NCBI GenBank assembly: GCA_010014835.2 | Contig: JAAAKB020142950.1 | Span: 1-21,279, forward strand | Direction: 5' to 3' | From: Apostichopus leukothele | Taxonomy: Eukaryota > Echinodermata > Holothuroidea > Aspidochirotida > Stichopodidae | DNA: 21,279 nt | Part shown: piece after piece, positions 1-11,000 of the stretch | How the letters are laid out: each line of letters opens with the position of its first letter | Position numbering within the stretch: position 1 is the stretch's first letter | Program-made: the position numbers and the translations under genes | The notes under the pieces: generated by a model | Seen by the model: only the letters and a program-made list of their open reading frames with translations | Database searches by the model: none | What the model was told of the DNA's origin: nothing

Positions 1-60
1 ATTTATCCTAGGAAAAATTCCTTCCCGGGGGGGGAAAATTTTCAGGGGGGGGGGAATTTC
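1..60. repeat. G-rich low-complexity edge
   Basis: Two runs of eight or more G separated by short A/T blocks. They are simple sequence and may include consensus error at a contig or read edge. Nothing coding is visible here. Confidence 0.6.
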
Positions 61-99
61 CTGTTACATCGGAGAGAGACACTGGCAAAATCAAAATTT

Positions 100-1950
100 G
101 GGCCAACTGAAAGGGTTAGAGAGGGGCGAGGTCATCCAAGGGGAGGCGGAGGATTTACTCAGAGGGCACTGCAGAGCAGGGGCTGGATGAAGACCTGGTC
201 GTGGTCCCAGTCCATGGGTAGACACCAGAGAGACGGGAACAGAGGCGGGGGAACCTCAATGACTAAACTGGACAGTGGCTACTCCTCAACTAGACTGTTG
301 TTTTCCGACTGGCCATACGGTTGCCCCCCTCAAAAAACGGATGTGGGGGAGATTAAGATCCTGTGCCCATCAGTAAGCACTAATTGACACAGATCAGTGG
401 GTGTTGAAGGTAGTATTGGATGGACAGAGGACAAACTTTGCCTTCAGTCCTCCTATTACTATTAGAGACGGGGGAAAGAGTTACGTCAACACCCATGTAC
501 CTGCTCAAAGGTGAAAAGGGGTTCAGAGGGGGAAATTTTGGTGTTGCTGGTAAAACAAGTAGTCATAGAGGTTTAGGGAGAGGCGGGATTGCTCTTCTGG
601 TCCTCATTCTTTCTCATCCTAGATGTGAAACCCCTCAATAAAAATTATGTGAAAACCAAAATAATTGCATATAGAAACTCTCTCGCTTATCATCCTGTTA
701 CTTGGAAAGGGTACATGGGTGGCAAGCATTGGTCTTACAGACACCTACTTGCGCATACCGATGCACGAGAAACATTAGCGATATCTAACCTTCCGATACG
801 AGGGAATGGATCTCCAATTCGAGGCCCTGCCATTCGGCCTGTCCACATATCCCCGAGGGTTCACCAAAGTTGCGAGAGCAGTGGTCTCTTGTCTCAGAAA
901 AAGGGGGTGATGCTGTTCAAGTACCTCAACGATTGACTGATAGTATGACAATGGGAAGAGAATACAAGGAACAATGTGAACAAAACCCTTGAAGTTTAAT
1001 AGAGAAAGAGTACAACATCAACATGTTAAAGAGGTATACTGCCAGATGATGAGCAGTGGAGACCTTCCTAACAAATAAAGATCCCCAGCATCCACTGTCC
1101 TCACAGTGGTGGTATTAACTCATGACTCAATAACTCATGTATTAACTCCATGGTGGTGGCCTACTTCAGCCATCAAAGGAGAACACTCTAGTGGTGTACA
1201 AACTTATCTAGAGGCGTACACCTTTCCAACTCGATGCCTATTCAGTCAGGCAGGCTAGAGGCCCCGCAGACTGGTTCGGGCAGGTTCCTCAGTTACTGAT
1301 GGATGTTCCAGTGATATTTACTGGACACTCATCTGTTGCCACAGAGGAGAGGAACCCTCATACATCCAGACATCAAAGGCCTAAGCTTCGTTGCCTGCAA
1401 ACTGCCAGGACTTCCCTCAATCAGAAGGACCTTTGGGAGGCGGTTGCCTCAATGGTAGCCAACGCGAGGAGGAGATCTACGATGGCTACAATTCCTGACT
1501 ATCGAAATTTGGAGAAGAGTGTCACAGTAGACAGATGCCACCTACCGAGATTCCTGTGACGGATTTTTGTAGCCTTTGAGGGGAGGGTTAAGATGTGGAC
1601 GCTATTAAGAATTATAGGTCGAGGATCTCGGCAGCCCACAACGGGTTCGGCGATGGTTCGAATTCAGGAACAAACAGATACATACTGTATCCCAACTCCT
1701 AAGGGGAATGGCTTACAAAAGACCGAGGGTCAGACGGTTGATGCCGCCATGGGGTTGTCAGGTTTAGTTCAGGTCTTGATAACACAGCTTTACGAGCCTC
1801 TAGGAGTACGCCCTTTCTGGTGGCAATAACTAAGAAATCCCTGTTTCTCTTTGCAGTGGCATTGGCCAAGGGAAGGCATTGCCTTCATACTCTGTCCACT
1901 AGGTACAGCCATATCATACTTAAAAAGCATGAGGCTCAATGGTTCTGGAT
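100..1950 (+). mobile_element. Decayed DIRS-type (tyrosine recombinase) retrotransposon fossil
   Basis: A fossil of a DIRS-order retrotransposon, a relative of LTR elements that integrates with a tyrosine recombinase rather than a DDE integrase. Between about 700 and 945 the + strand resembles the DIRS reverse transcriptase, including a segment reading LPFGLSTYPRGFTKV. Between about 1400 and 1935 it resembles the DIRS tyrosine recombinase: a stretch like the ARRRST...Y start of that domain, then a PPW block, then a SLFLFAVALAKGRH-like block. A poorly preserved stretch between them would hold the RNase H part. The 3' part of the recombinase and both element ends were not found. It is plainly dead, with roughly a dozen or more interruptions, and looks old. 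The outer limits are approximate. Family assignment rests on recalled DIRS protein patterns. Confidence 0.72.
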
Positions 1951-3046
1951 CCAGCATGCATTGCCAAGAATTGGAGGGATGTCTCTATCCCAGAAATTAA
2001 GACCATGACCTCAGTGACAAGTTAATTAATGGTGCCCAGTTAGTGCTTTGAAATGGTAGCTGTTTCACATGCTGTTCTACCTCACCCCCACTATCCACGT
2101 GTTAAAGACGCCACCCGATTAAGCCAACAAGCACTATAGACTTACCACAGAGTATCCAGACCAGCAACTATGCACATTTGTTTGTAGTTGTAATGAAGTA
2201 ATTTCGGGGAATTAAGTTTATCTTGTTCTAAAGTAAAGAGTCAACTCGGGTGCTGACTATTGTGACTATTGTCCCATATGATGTACTGTAAGTTCATGTC
2301 TTGTATGTTGTGTGTTGGTTTTTTATGTTTGACCATTGAACCTTTACAGACTTTGGATGTTAAAATCATATCTTGATGATCTATGCCTGTGCCATCCATT
2401 TGCTAATAAATTTTGTTATGACTGAAAGAATACAATTTTAGTACCACCACACTCTGGTTACATAGATCCACCACAGCAATGACAAGAACACTTTCACATG
2501 TCATCTGAGGTCAACAAAGGTCAAAGTCACAGTTACCACAGTAAACAATACAGCTTGAGTGAACCTTATACCTGGTACACTGTTCTGAGTACAAATACCT
2601 CCACAGTTTTTGTGGTGGTTTAGGATATTTGATTGAAACAAAGGTCAAAGTTCTTGAAATCATGTAAACATGTAACTACAAAAGTGAAAGCTTTGTAATA
2701 GGGAATAATTTGGTGTTTAAATTTGTGCAATGTGTTTGGAAGCTCTGAATTGTGTCTTTTTGAATTGATTACTTTAGTCCCTTTGTAGAAAACTGTTACA
2801 TCTTAACACTTGTATAGCAACTTGACTATTTTGTATGGCATTAAATTATTCCCTGTATAGAGTGCAATAACACTGTTATTTTCAATTTGAGGTCAAAGTT
2901 CAGTTGAGTTAAACAGAAGGTCCATAAAATTTAGCATATACTGTATATATACTTAAATCAATACTACAGAATGAAATGTTTCACGAAATGAAATGAGGGC
3001 GATATTGAAGAACATAGCATGCAAAGACTCTGGATGGATGACCTGG
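1951..3046. other. Intergenic stretch with dispersed repeat pieces
   Basis: No gene is supported here. AT-rich sequence follows the DIRS fossil. An AATAAA-containing segment near 2405 has no visible gene to serve. From about 2440 to 2960 there are degraded copies of the AGGTCA-rich repeat that recurs in the gene's introns, including two AGGTCA half-sites spaced by four bases at 2508-2523 (AGGTCA-ACAA-AGGTCA). That spacing is the DR4 arrangement used by some nuclear receptors, but in a repeat family full of this hexamer it is more likely incidental. Confidence 0.5.
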
Positions 3047-3639
3047 TTAAAGGAATTGTCTGGTGGAAGATTTTGATACATTGTCCTTGTACAGTAGTTA
3101 TTATTTTTCTCTTTCTAACCATGTAAAAATTGTCCCCATTCGACGTCTTCTTCTTGTAGAAATCTGGTTTTCAAATTCACCAGTTTCTCACCAAAAGTAC
3201 CATTTGTTCGATTTTCATCAATATGGTGATTGACGTAGTGCTGGCAAATAGGCAAAACAGACGACTTGAAGTTAGCACTCCCATTTCCACAGCAAATACA
3301 CTCTCACGTGTACACGCACAGGTGATTGCCTATTATATATAACGTACATATCGCGAACGTATATAGCGTAGCGTTGCACATAATATACTCTCACACTCAA
3401 ACCACAGTTCATAAACTGTTCTTCAAAATCGCTGAAATATAATTCACGGATCAAATTTACAGTAAAGGAAACTTGAAAAGTATTCGGAACACCGAAAGAT
3501 GAAACTTGGCGGAATAGATGTCAGAGCAGAATGTAGTACCGAGAAGCTTAGGCTTCGCAGAACTGTCCGATTGTAAACGTTAGAGTAGCCTACATGCGAA
3601 CATTCTTCACGTTGGAGCTGGATAGCGCGATGTATAAAC

Positions 3640-3820
3640 AATGAAGAGTCTGCTGTTAAAACTTATCTTGTGTTACACAAAGACAACGAAACCACCAATC
3701 TACTACATATATGGCAGCTTAAGGAGTTTTTGAAAACATATCTAATTTATAAGAAATTTCACCGAAAATTAAGGAAGGAATTAATCTGTATACAAACGCG
3801 TTTTTTTTGTTGTGATTACG
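3640..3820 (+). other. Possible non-coding first exon (3' end fixed by a GTAAGT donor)
   Basis: A consensus splice donor (GTAAGT) begins at 3821. Joining 3820 to the acceptor at 4904/4905 puts an in-frame TGA (3813-3815) upstream of the ATG at 4921, with no ATG between. This would make the exon pure 5' UTR and 4921 the true start. The 5' limit given is arbitrary because no TATA box or initiator is convincing. The proposed exon lies wholly inside the TTAA-flanked element, so it is either a transposon-derived first exon or a chance donor. Confidence 0.3.
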
Positions 3821-3870
3821 GTAAGTACTGTAAGGCGCGTGGGTTATGTCGCAATCTTCATTAGCGTAGA

Positions 3871-3878
3871 TGACGTCA
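3871..3878. promoter_or_regulatory. CRE-like palindrome TGACGTCA
   Basis: A perfect 8-bp TGACGTCA palindrome, the full consensus bound by CREB/ATF bZIP factors. It lies just downstream of the proposed first-exon donor and inside the TTAA-flanked element. Its position near a possible promoter is suggestive, but a single 8-mer is weak evidence of function. Confidence 0.35.
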
Positions 3879-4040
3879 TGTTCTGTACTGTTCAAATCAT
3901 ATTGGACATGTCCATCCTTAACGAATAAAAAATTGTTTCTCTGTCAAACGCAACATTAGCGTTTTCATACTTTGACAACATGTTTGGAAAGTTATTTATC
4001 ATTTTTTAAGGTAACTTCTTTGGGCCACCAGACAATCCTT

Positions 4041-4904
4041 TTAATTCGCAGATGACATTGCAAGGGTCCTACCTGTACTTCTTAAGATTTGTCACAGGTT
4101 TTACTCGTAATGTGGGAGGTTGGCATTTAATATACATTTTGAGTAAAAGTTAATAATAGTAATTACATAAAAATTCTGTTCCTTATACGTCATCTGCCGT
4201 ACAAGCAGTTATATTCGTAATAGTTATATTTCTACTTTTGTTTATATTTAAAGCAAACTTACATTACACATATCAACATCATAGTACTAACCAAACCTTC
4301 ATTCCATGTACTATTGTATAGGGGATTACCAATGTCTGTATCAAACACAACATATTTTAATATTTAAAGACATCTTAACTACATAATATTATCAACATTT
4401 ACTAATTTAATAGAACCAAGTACAATATTAAGGTTCCTTTGATAATTTATTCTACCTGTTGAATGTTTTTCTAACATCGACAAACAGTGCAGACCCTACG
4501 ATTTTAGTAATAGCAACCTTTTTGAGAAATCACCGTCTGCCGTCACTGGCTGACAAAGTCCTTGGCTTTGAGTACAGCATTTCTCAATGTTGCCGTGATG
4601 GACAAATCTAACCGTAATAGTAATTACCGACTGTGCGATCCACATTAGAGTCATTTCCAATTTTGCAATCCCCTACAAATTTGCAAGGTCAGTCAAAGTG
4701 ATTGATTCCATTGTTTTTCCTTAAATCCAGAAACCAAACACGAGTACAAGTACAAATCCATGGGGCCGAGTACATGTAAATAGACAGTACATGTCACTTC
4801 TGGAGTAGTCTGCTGTATAACGTCATCAAATATTTAATAGATTATTTAATTGATTATTACATATTTACAACTAACTGTTCACCTATTGATCTCTTACTTT
4901 ACAG
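4041..4904 (+). other. AT-rich stretch ahead of the first coding exon (putative intron 1 remainder)
   Basis: No coding potential is seen. The sequence is AT-rich with repeated TAATAGTAATTA-like phrases. It ends in a good pyrimidine-tract acceptor (CTTACTTTACAG, ending at 4904). If the first exon ends at 3820, this is the 3' part of intron 1. Otherwise the promoter could lie here. Confidence 0.5.
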
Positions 4905-4920
4905 CAGTTCTTTCCAAAAC

Positions 4921-5037
4921 ATGATTGGTCATGCTCTCTCCGACCAGTGTGAATTGCCAAGAAGAATGGATTTCAATGGAAACACCTGGAAGCGAACACA
5001 TTTGGAACCTCAGAGGAAAGCTGACATCGACAAGACA
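4921..5037 (+). CDS. Coding exon with start codon (residues 1-39)
   Basis: The acceptor CTTTACAG ends at 4904 and the donor GTACGT begins at 5038, so the exon is 4905-5037 with 16 bases of 5' UTR. The ATG at 4921 has A at -3 and is the first in-frame ATG after the upstream stop predicted by splicing from 3820. It encodes 39 residues beginning MIGHALSDQCELPRR, rich in charged residues and without a known domain. The frame closes with a stop two codons past the donor, so splicing is needed. It ends in phase 0, as the next exon requires. Confidence 0.6.
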
Positions 5038-8000
5038 GTACGTTAGTTCAACTATTGAAAGACTACCCTTCGTTCTGTCCCTTCTGGAAAACTGGGAGTG
5101 TATTTTAGTGGGAATGTTGAAAGATGCTTGTGGAGCTTAAAGGTCTACAGACACCTAGGAACAACATTGCCCTAATCACTCTAATAGGCATTATAAATCA
5201 TGAAAATAGTTGCAGTTCCCATCAAAATCCATCAAAGATTGACCATTTTCCAAGTCTTTACTTAAGTCTGATTTCATTATGAATAAACATTAGCTAATTA
5301 TGCACATGATGTAACGGGAGTGACTGCCCAAGTTTCTGTTATGTTATTCCTTTGTTTTTACAATCTTCATTTAAAGGAAACTGAACACAGTTTTGTGGAA
5401 TAAGGCGATTTTTTTGAAAATATTTTATTGTCTTCTTTGAATAGAAGATAATCACATCATTCAAATGATGTATTGGGCTTATAATAAGAGGTAGTTATTA
5501 AGGGCTAAAATAAGAAATTTTGATGAGCGCAACACCCTACTTCATAGTTTGCACATATTTAATGAATTTTCCCAGATACATAAAAACTTCAAATGTGTAT
5601 ATCTTGGAATTGAAAAGAGTTGTTTGAAAAATTTCAGCAGATTTTGAATGAGACTATCACACACAACAGATGTACTAAATATGGGGCAAATTGGCTAGGT
5701 TTTCATAGACCTTTAAATTGACACAAGTACTGAGTATTTATGTTGTCAATGTAAACATATGTGTCCACAGTTTCATTTTTACTCTTGATTAAGTCAGTGA
5801 GTTTATGTCTGCAATGCCTGAATAACACAGATCTATTTATTACAAATCATTCACAACACTGAAACAGCAGATGTATTGAGAGACTAATTTAAGTAGATAA
5901 TGTACAGAGTTACCATGGCCACCATTGTTTCCAGGGTAATTATCTGTAACTCACAGTATTCATGTTGGATAAGTACAGTATTAAATAGCACCTTGGGTTA
6001 AATCTCTGTAGCGTGTGCAGTTAAAATCCAACAAATCTGTCAAGAAATATCAGTCAGATATAACTCTTGCATTCTTATTGACTTTCAGCTTAAACTGGCA
6101 ACAAAGTAGCTGGTAATTTGGTTGAATTGGAAACATAAAATGAATGGCTCAACTTCAGTTACTTTAGTTCATAGTCATGTCTACAGCCATTCACCGTGTC
6201 ACATGCCTTTCTTATAGTTGCAATGAGAAAGGCATGTAATCAGATCACTGCATTCTATCCAAAAACTTGTTTGCAAGTTGCTAGTAATTTTGAGCTCAGT
6301 TTATATTGCCAGTATGTGCTCATGCCCTGGCAATGTATCTGTGTGATGTATGTCTGTCTATTTGTCTGTATGTCTGTCTATTAATTTAACCTTTGAAAAG
6401 TTTTTTTTCCCATCTAGTGTTACGTTGACCGATCTCGGTCATAGTTGTTGAAAGGTCTGGTTTTGGTGTCATTAGGATGGCCAAACATAAAATTACAAGG
6501 TTTCACCTTGGTCTCACCAAACATATTCTGATTTGAAAGTTATGATAATCCCTAGTTGATAGGATTAGGACATAAAAGGAGTTATAAGAAGTTCAAGGGT
6601 GGCATATCGAAGGTCGTAAAGGTCAAATTATGCTATCATTTTCCAAAGTCATTGCCACAGAAAAAAGTGTGCAGGAATGAAATATCAAAGATTACTTGTT
6701 ACTAAGTTATTAGCAACAGCTAGAACGATGAAACTTATGCACTATTCTTGTTAAAATTTTCTTTGTCCATTTAAAACTTGTTTTAGCTTTGCTATCAGTT
6801 TATCAGTTCCTCATTGTTTTTCAGTGTCCAGAGCTTTCAAAGTTGTTAGATTCGGATCATCTTGATGGCGAAATAGCTGCAAAGAGCCAAACCGCTGTTC
6901 AAGTCTTGCCAACATCTGTACAAAAGGTGAGTCACTGTCTCTCATGATTTTGTTGGATATTGTAGATATCGTAAACCAACCAGTTAGCAATTGACCAACA
7001 TATATATTTTGAGGCCTGTACACTTGACAGCCTTTGATTTAATGAGTAGTATAGTACTAACAGTAGATTAGATAAATGGTTTAATGGGATATATAGAATA
7101 TGCTTATTGTTTAGTGAGCTAAAATATTTTAATCTTAATGGAGCTAAAATATTGCTCATCTAAGAATGTATGATTCAGAGAGATACCATGCCAGTTTAAT
7201 ATTTGGCAATCAATTTTGGATGTATTTTGCATTCAGCATATGGTGTGTGTGTGTGTGGGAGTTCCACAGGGTCTTTAGTCTACCACTGAGTACCCCTGGG
7301 ATTTGGAAAATGTTCAAACACAGGAATTTTGCTTCACAGCAGAAGCTTAAACAGAAACCGTTGTAAGTCAACAGCTTCTGCACCAATAGGTCCTTCTGTA
7401 GTAACATTGGAAATGATAAGCAGTCATATGCGCCATCATTGGCAGGAGAGGTCAAGCAATATTGACCTCATCATCATCTGTCTTACAGTAGCCTTAACTG
7501 TTCTGCCAAGTGACTGGCAGTTTATCTGTATGACTGATCACAACTGCTACAGCATAAAGGTTACTTTTGTGTCATCAATGGCTGTTGAGGAGGACATGGC
7601 TGGGTGCTTGTGCAAAGGTACATCAGTATGGGAGGCTATAACCCAGGTACTTGCAGGTGTGAACGTTTATAGTGGATGGTGTATGAGCTAGGGTGTTTCT
7701 CCTGGGATGTCTTTAGTGGTTGGTGAAGTTGGCACAGGGCATGGATTGTGTTATGGTTTTAGTCATAAGGGTTTTAGTCATTAGGGTTTTAGTCATTAGG
7801 GTTTTAGTCATTAGGGTTTTAGTCATTAGGGTTTTAGTTATTGCATTAGTATGATGTGGCTTTGGGTTATTGTGAGTGACTAAAGGTATGTTTTCTAGTT
7901 GCCATGGTGAAGTATGTGTGTTAGATTTCAGGTACACCGGATGCATCACACACTGGGATTTGTTGGAATAGTTTAGTGGGAAGCAGAAAGGAGTGAACTG

Positions 8001-11000
8001 TAGTGTGTACTTCATATGGGTATATTAGTGGCTTAGTGTGTTGCAGGTAGGAGTTACAGTTTATGGTGTACAGTATGAGAGGTTGCTTGACAGGGTAATC
8101 GTTAATGGTGGTGTTTGTATAATGCAGGGCGAGGTTTAGTTAATTTAGTGGACGAATGTAATGTAGGGTTAGGTTGAATGTGGATGCCTTAAGGGATAGT
8201 GCATAAGATGTGTGTGATTTACTGGTTTCTTAGATGTACAGCATGTGTGGAGTTTGATCTTATGAAGATGAAGAAGATGCAAACACAGTTAACTTTACAG
8301 TAAATGTAGTTTCCTATGGTTATAGCACTAGCTAAGTGTGTGTGCAATGTGTACATACTACATATGGTACAAGATATATCTAAAGGTTTAGCCACTGGGA
8401 TATATATGATGATCTATATCACAATGTCAATAATTTCAAATTGTTACTATCATGGGTGTGCTTTAATGGTGATATTTGGCTATTGTCCTAAATCTGTGTA
8501 AGAGTACACCTACCTTTAACTGCCAATAATCAGCTCATTTATAGCAAATGACAGCAGGTTTCTGGTTATATATTGCTTATTGGGCTGAAATGAAAACACC
8601 TTAAAATTAAGTGTTGTCTTGATGAAGTCATTGGTGACATGATGAGCCTGTTGCTCTGTAAAGGTTAGATCCACGAAGTCATTTTGAGAAATTTTGGGAA
8701 CAAACTTCAGTCTACATATGTACATACATCCACAGTGAATACAATAACCCTATTGTTTTCTGTGGAGGTCACAGATCATTTGCGGCCAAGAGCATTCAGG
8801 ATCTGAAAACCTTCACCCCATCCCTACTGACCCTAGATCCTCCCATTTTGGTGGTCAGCATTAATCCTACATACTGTACTCAGGATCTTTATTAATTTCA
8901 TTTCACTTTTTCTCTTCAATAAGGTAATTCGATCTGAGTCAGATTCAATGGAATGGACTTCATCCTCCGATGTGAATAGCGATCAGAGACATGAAGGAAT
9001 AGAGTCGTCACATACAAATCAGGTCACATGTCATGGCACGTCTTCCAGCACACAGTCTTTGCATGAAGACCAAGTCCTGAATGATGACGTGTCTTCGAGG
9101 ACACAGTCTTTACATGGAGTTCAGGCCACAAGTGCTGACCCCTCTTCAAGTACACAGTCTTTAAATGGAGTTCAGGCCACAAGTGCTGACCCCTCTTCAA
9201 GTACACAGTCTTTGAATGGAGTTCAGGCCACAAGTGATGACCCCTCTTCAAGCACACAGTCTTTGCGTGGAGTTCATGTCATGAATGACGACCCCTCTTC
9301 AAGCACACAGTCTTTGCATGGAGTTGCGGTCATGCATGGTGACCTGTCTTTGAGTACACAGTCTTTGCATGGAGTTCAGGTCATGAATGATGACCCCTCT
9401 TTGAGTAAACAGTCTGTGTATGGACATCAGGTCATGAATGATGACCCATCACCGAGCACACCACATGGAGGGCAGGACACAGTTGATGGCACATCTTGTA
9501 GTACACTCTCTTGGCATGCAAATCAGGACAAGAATGATGGCATGTCTTCCAGTACACACTCTTCGCACGCAAATCAGGTAAAGAATGATGACATGTTTAA
9601 GAGCTCTGTGGTTAGTAGCAGGGTAAGTAATGACTGGATACATGACTGGATATGGATACATGAACAGATATGAGATCTGAATGGATCAGTAAATGGATAT
9701 ATGGCTGATAAATATTAGACTGGATGTACTAGACTGTATCCCATTCAGAATTTGTCTTACTCAAAGCTGGTTGTAATTTTTCTAAATGATTACTTGGCAA
9801 GTAACCCTCTGGCAGCGTTGTCACTTTGGTCGTTTAGTCGGCCGGTTGGAAATCTTTTGTGGGCCAGTTTCTGGGAAGCAGGAGTCCTGTTGGGTACCTC
9901 TGTCATGTACCTATTTGGAAGTGTTGTCTAATTAACTCAAGTCGGTTATTAGCGTAAGTATGTGATTGAATTGTAAAGTCAATAGAGATCTCAAGCTCAT
10001 GTGTAGAGACCAAACATGAAGCAGGATTCTTGGTTTTGGTCAGCAATAAGAAATTGCTCTTAATTGAAACACTGACTAATCAACTAGCCTGCTCCAACTG
10101 TGTATAAGGATGTTGGTGTTTCAGGTTAGGTCCAGTGATGCCAAATGTTTGCATAGGCCTGGACAATGTTCAATTACTAATTATCCTGTTTTACTATGTG
10201 GCGCAATTTTACAGAGCACCAGCGGTTCCCTTGTAGAAGGGAGTGAGGGTCATTCAAGACATTTACACACAGTATGGTTTACCTTCAGGTGTTAAAACCA
10301 CTGTCATTGGTCACGGAACATTAATGGGCAAAACCCCATGGTAGGATTCGTGAACCTAGTCTTGACAAGCTGCTTGTGTTGGATATTCACTTTAACATTA
10401 AACAACCAATGATTTGAATAGGTTCCAAACGTTGAACTACTTTTTTAATGCAAAAGTATGTACGGTATACTTAATTTATATCGAGTGTCCATAAATTAGC
10501 GATGTGTTGAGAGTCTGTGTTGTATGTAGTTACATAGGGAATGCATCAGCAAGTTCTCAGAAGATCCTCAAACAACCTGAATTGTAACAGATTCCACAGA
10601 TCATATCTAGAACAGCTGAACATCTTTGCAGCACCCCCCCCCCCCCAAACCCTCCCTCTCTAAAGCACATCAGGTCTTTAAAAAAGTTTTGTTTTAATAT
10701 TTTGATTCTTTTTGTCTTGCTCCCCCCTCCTCCATCAGTAAGCAAAAACAGTTACAATTGAAACACAAGATACAACTGCTAGTTCTTTTCATAAGGACAG
10801 TCTCCAAAGTGATGACTGGGTTGGAGTTACTTTTATACAAATACAAGTAGATAAATAAGTTGAGAAGATTTGTGTCAATTTGAGTCTGGAGGTTATCCTG
10901 GGTTTGTATGACAGCTGCCGAACCGCTCCCTCCTCCCTCCCCTTCAAATTGTGAATAATAGTGTGAAAGGTCAAACTTAAAGTGAGTGATGAATGGTTAT

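Larger units (their letters stand above)
3051..4040. mobile_element. TTAA-flanked non-autonomous DNA transposon (MITE-like)
   Basis: The left end, 3051-3066 (AGGAATTGTCTGGTGG), and the reverse complement of the right end, 4025-4040 (AAGGATTGTCTGGTGG), match at 14 of 16 positions. TTAA lies immediately outside each end (3047-3050 and 4041-4044), as expected for a TTAA target-site duplication of the piggyBac or Kolobok kind. Weaker similarity seems to continue inward (CTTTCYAAMCATG on both arms), hinting at longer decayed inverted repeats. No transposase reading frame is visible, so it would be non-autonomous. It spans the region just upstream of the zinc-finger gene's first coding exon. Superfamily is not decided. 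Confidence 0.65.
6927..8923 (+). other. Intron 3
   Basis: A GTGAGT donor and a TTTTTCTCTTCAATAAG acceptor bound this intron. It holds a (GT)7 microsatellite, a G/T-biased stretch (about 7640-8280) with a 15-bp minisatellite at 7755-7844, and a piece of the dispersed AGGTCA-rich repeat at about 8700-8830. Open frames on either strand here look like chance or repeat-driven readings. Confidence 0.65.

Noticed and set aside
1651-1670. GGTTCGAATTC reminiscent of a tRNA B box
   Set aside because: No matching A box, anticodon stem or acceptor stem surrounds it, and it falls inside the DIRS fossil.
2400-2415. AATAAA as the poly(A) signal of an upstream host gene
   Set aside because: No coding exon of a host gene is visible to its left. 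The preceding 2 kb is fossil element and unassigned sequence.
3670-3864. Small + strand open frame as a gene
   Set aside because: A 64-residue frame with no family likeness that runs across the consensus donor at 3821. It is better read as possible 5' UTR and intron.
4925-5140. 71-residue + strand frame overlapping the first coding exon
   Set aside because: It is in another frame and ignores the donor at 5038. The frame from 4921 joins the later exons in phase and this one does not.
7755-7844. Telomere or interstitial telomeric array
   Set aside because: TTAGGG occurs once per 15-bp unit and not in tandem, so this is an ordinary minisatellite.
7713-8015. Minus-strand open frame with repeated TKTLM pentapeptides
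   Set aside because: It is created by the 15-bp intronic minisatellite, whose unit length is a multiple of three. There is no other coding sign.
9024-9257. Minus-strand repeat-containing frame
   Set aside because: Antisense reading of the 51-bp coding minisatellite in exon 4.
9050-9604. CRISPR-like array
   Set aside because: The units abut without unique spacers, keep a reading frame, and lie in a spliced animal gene.
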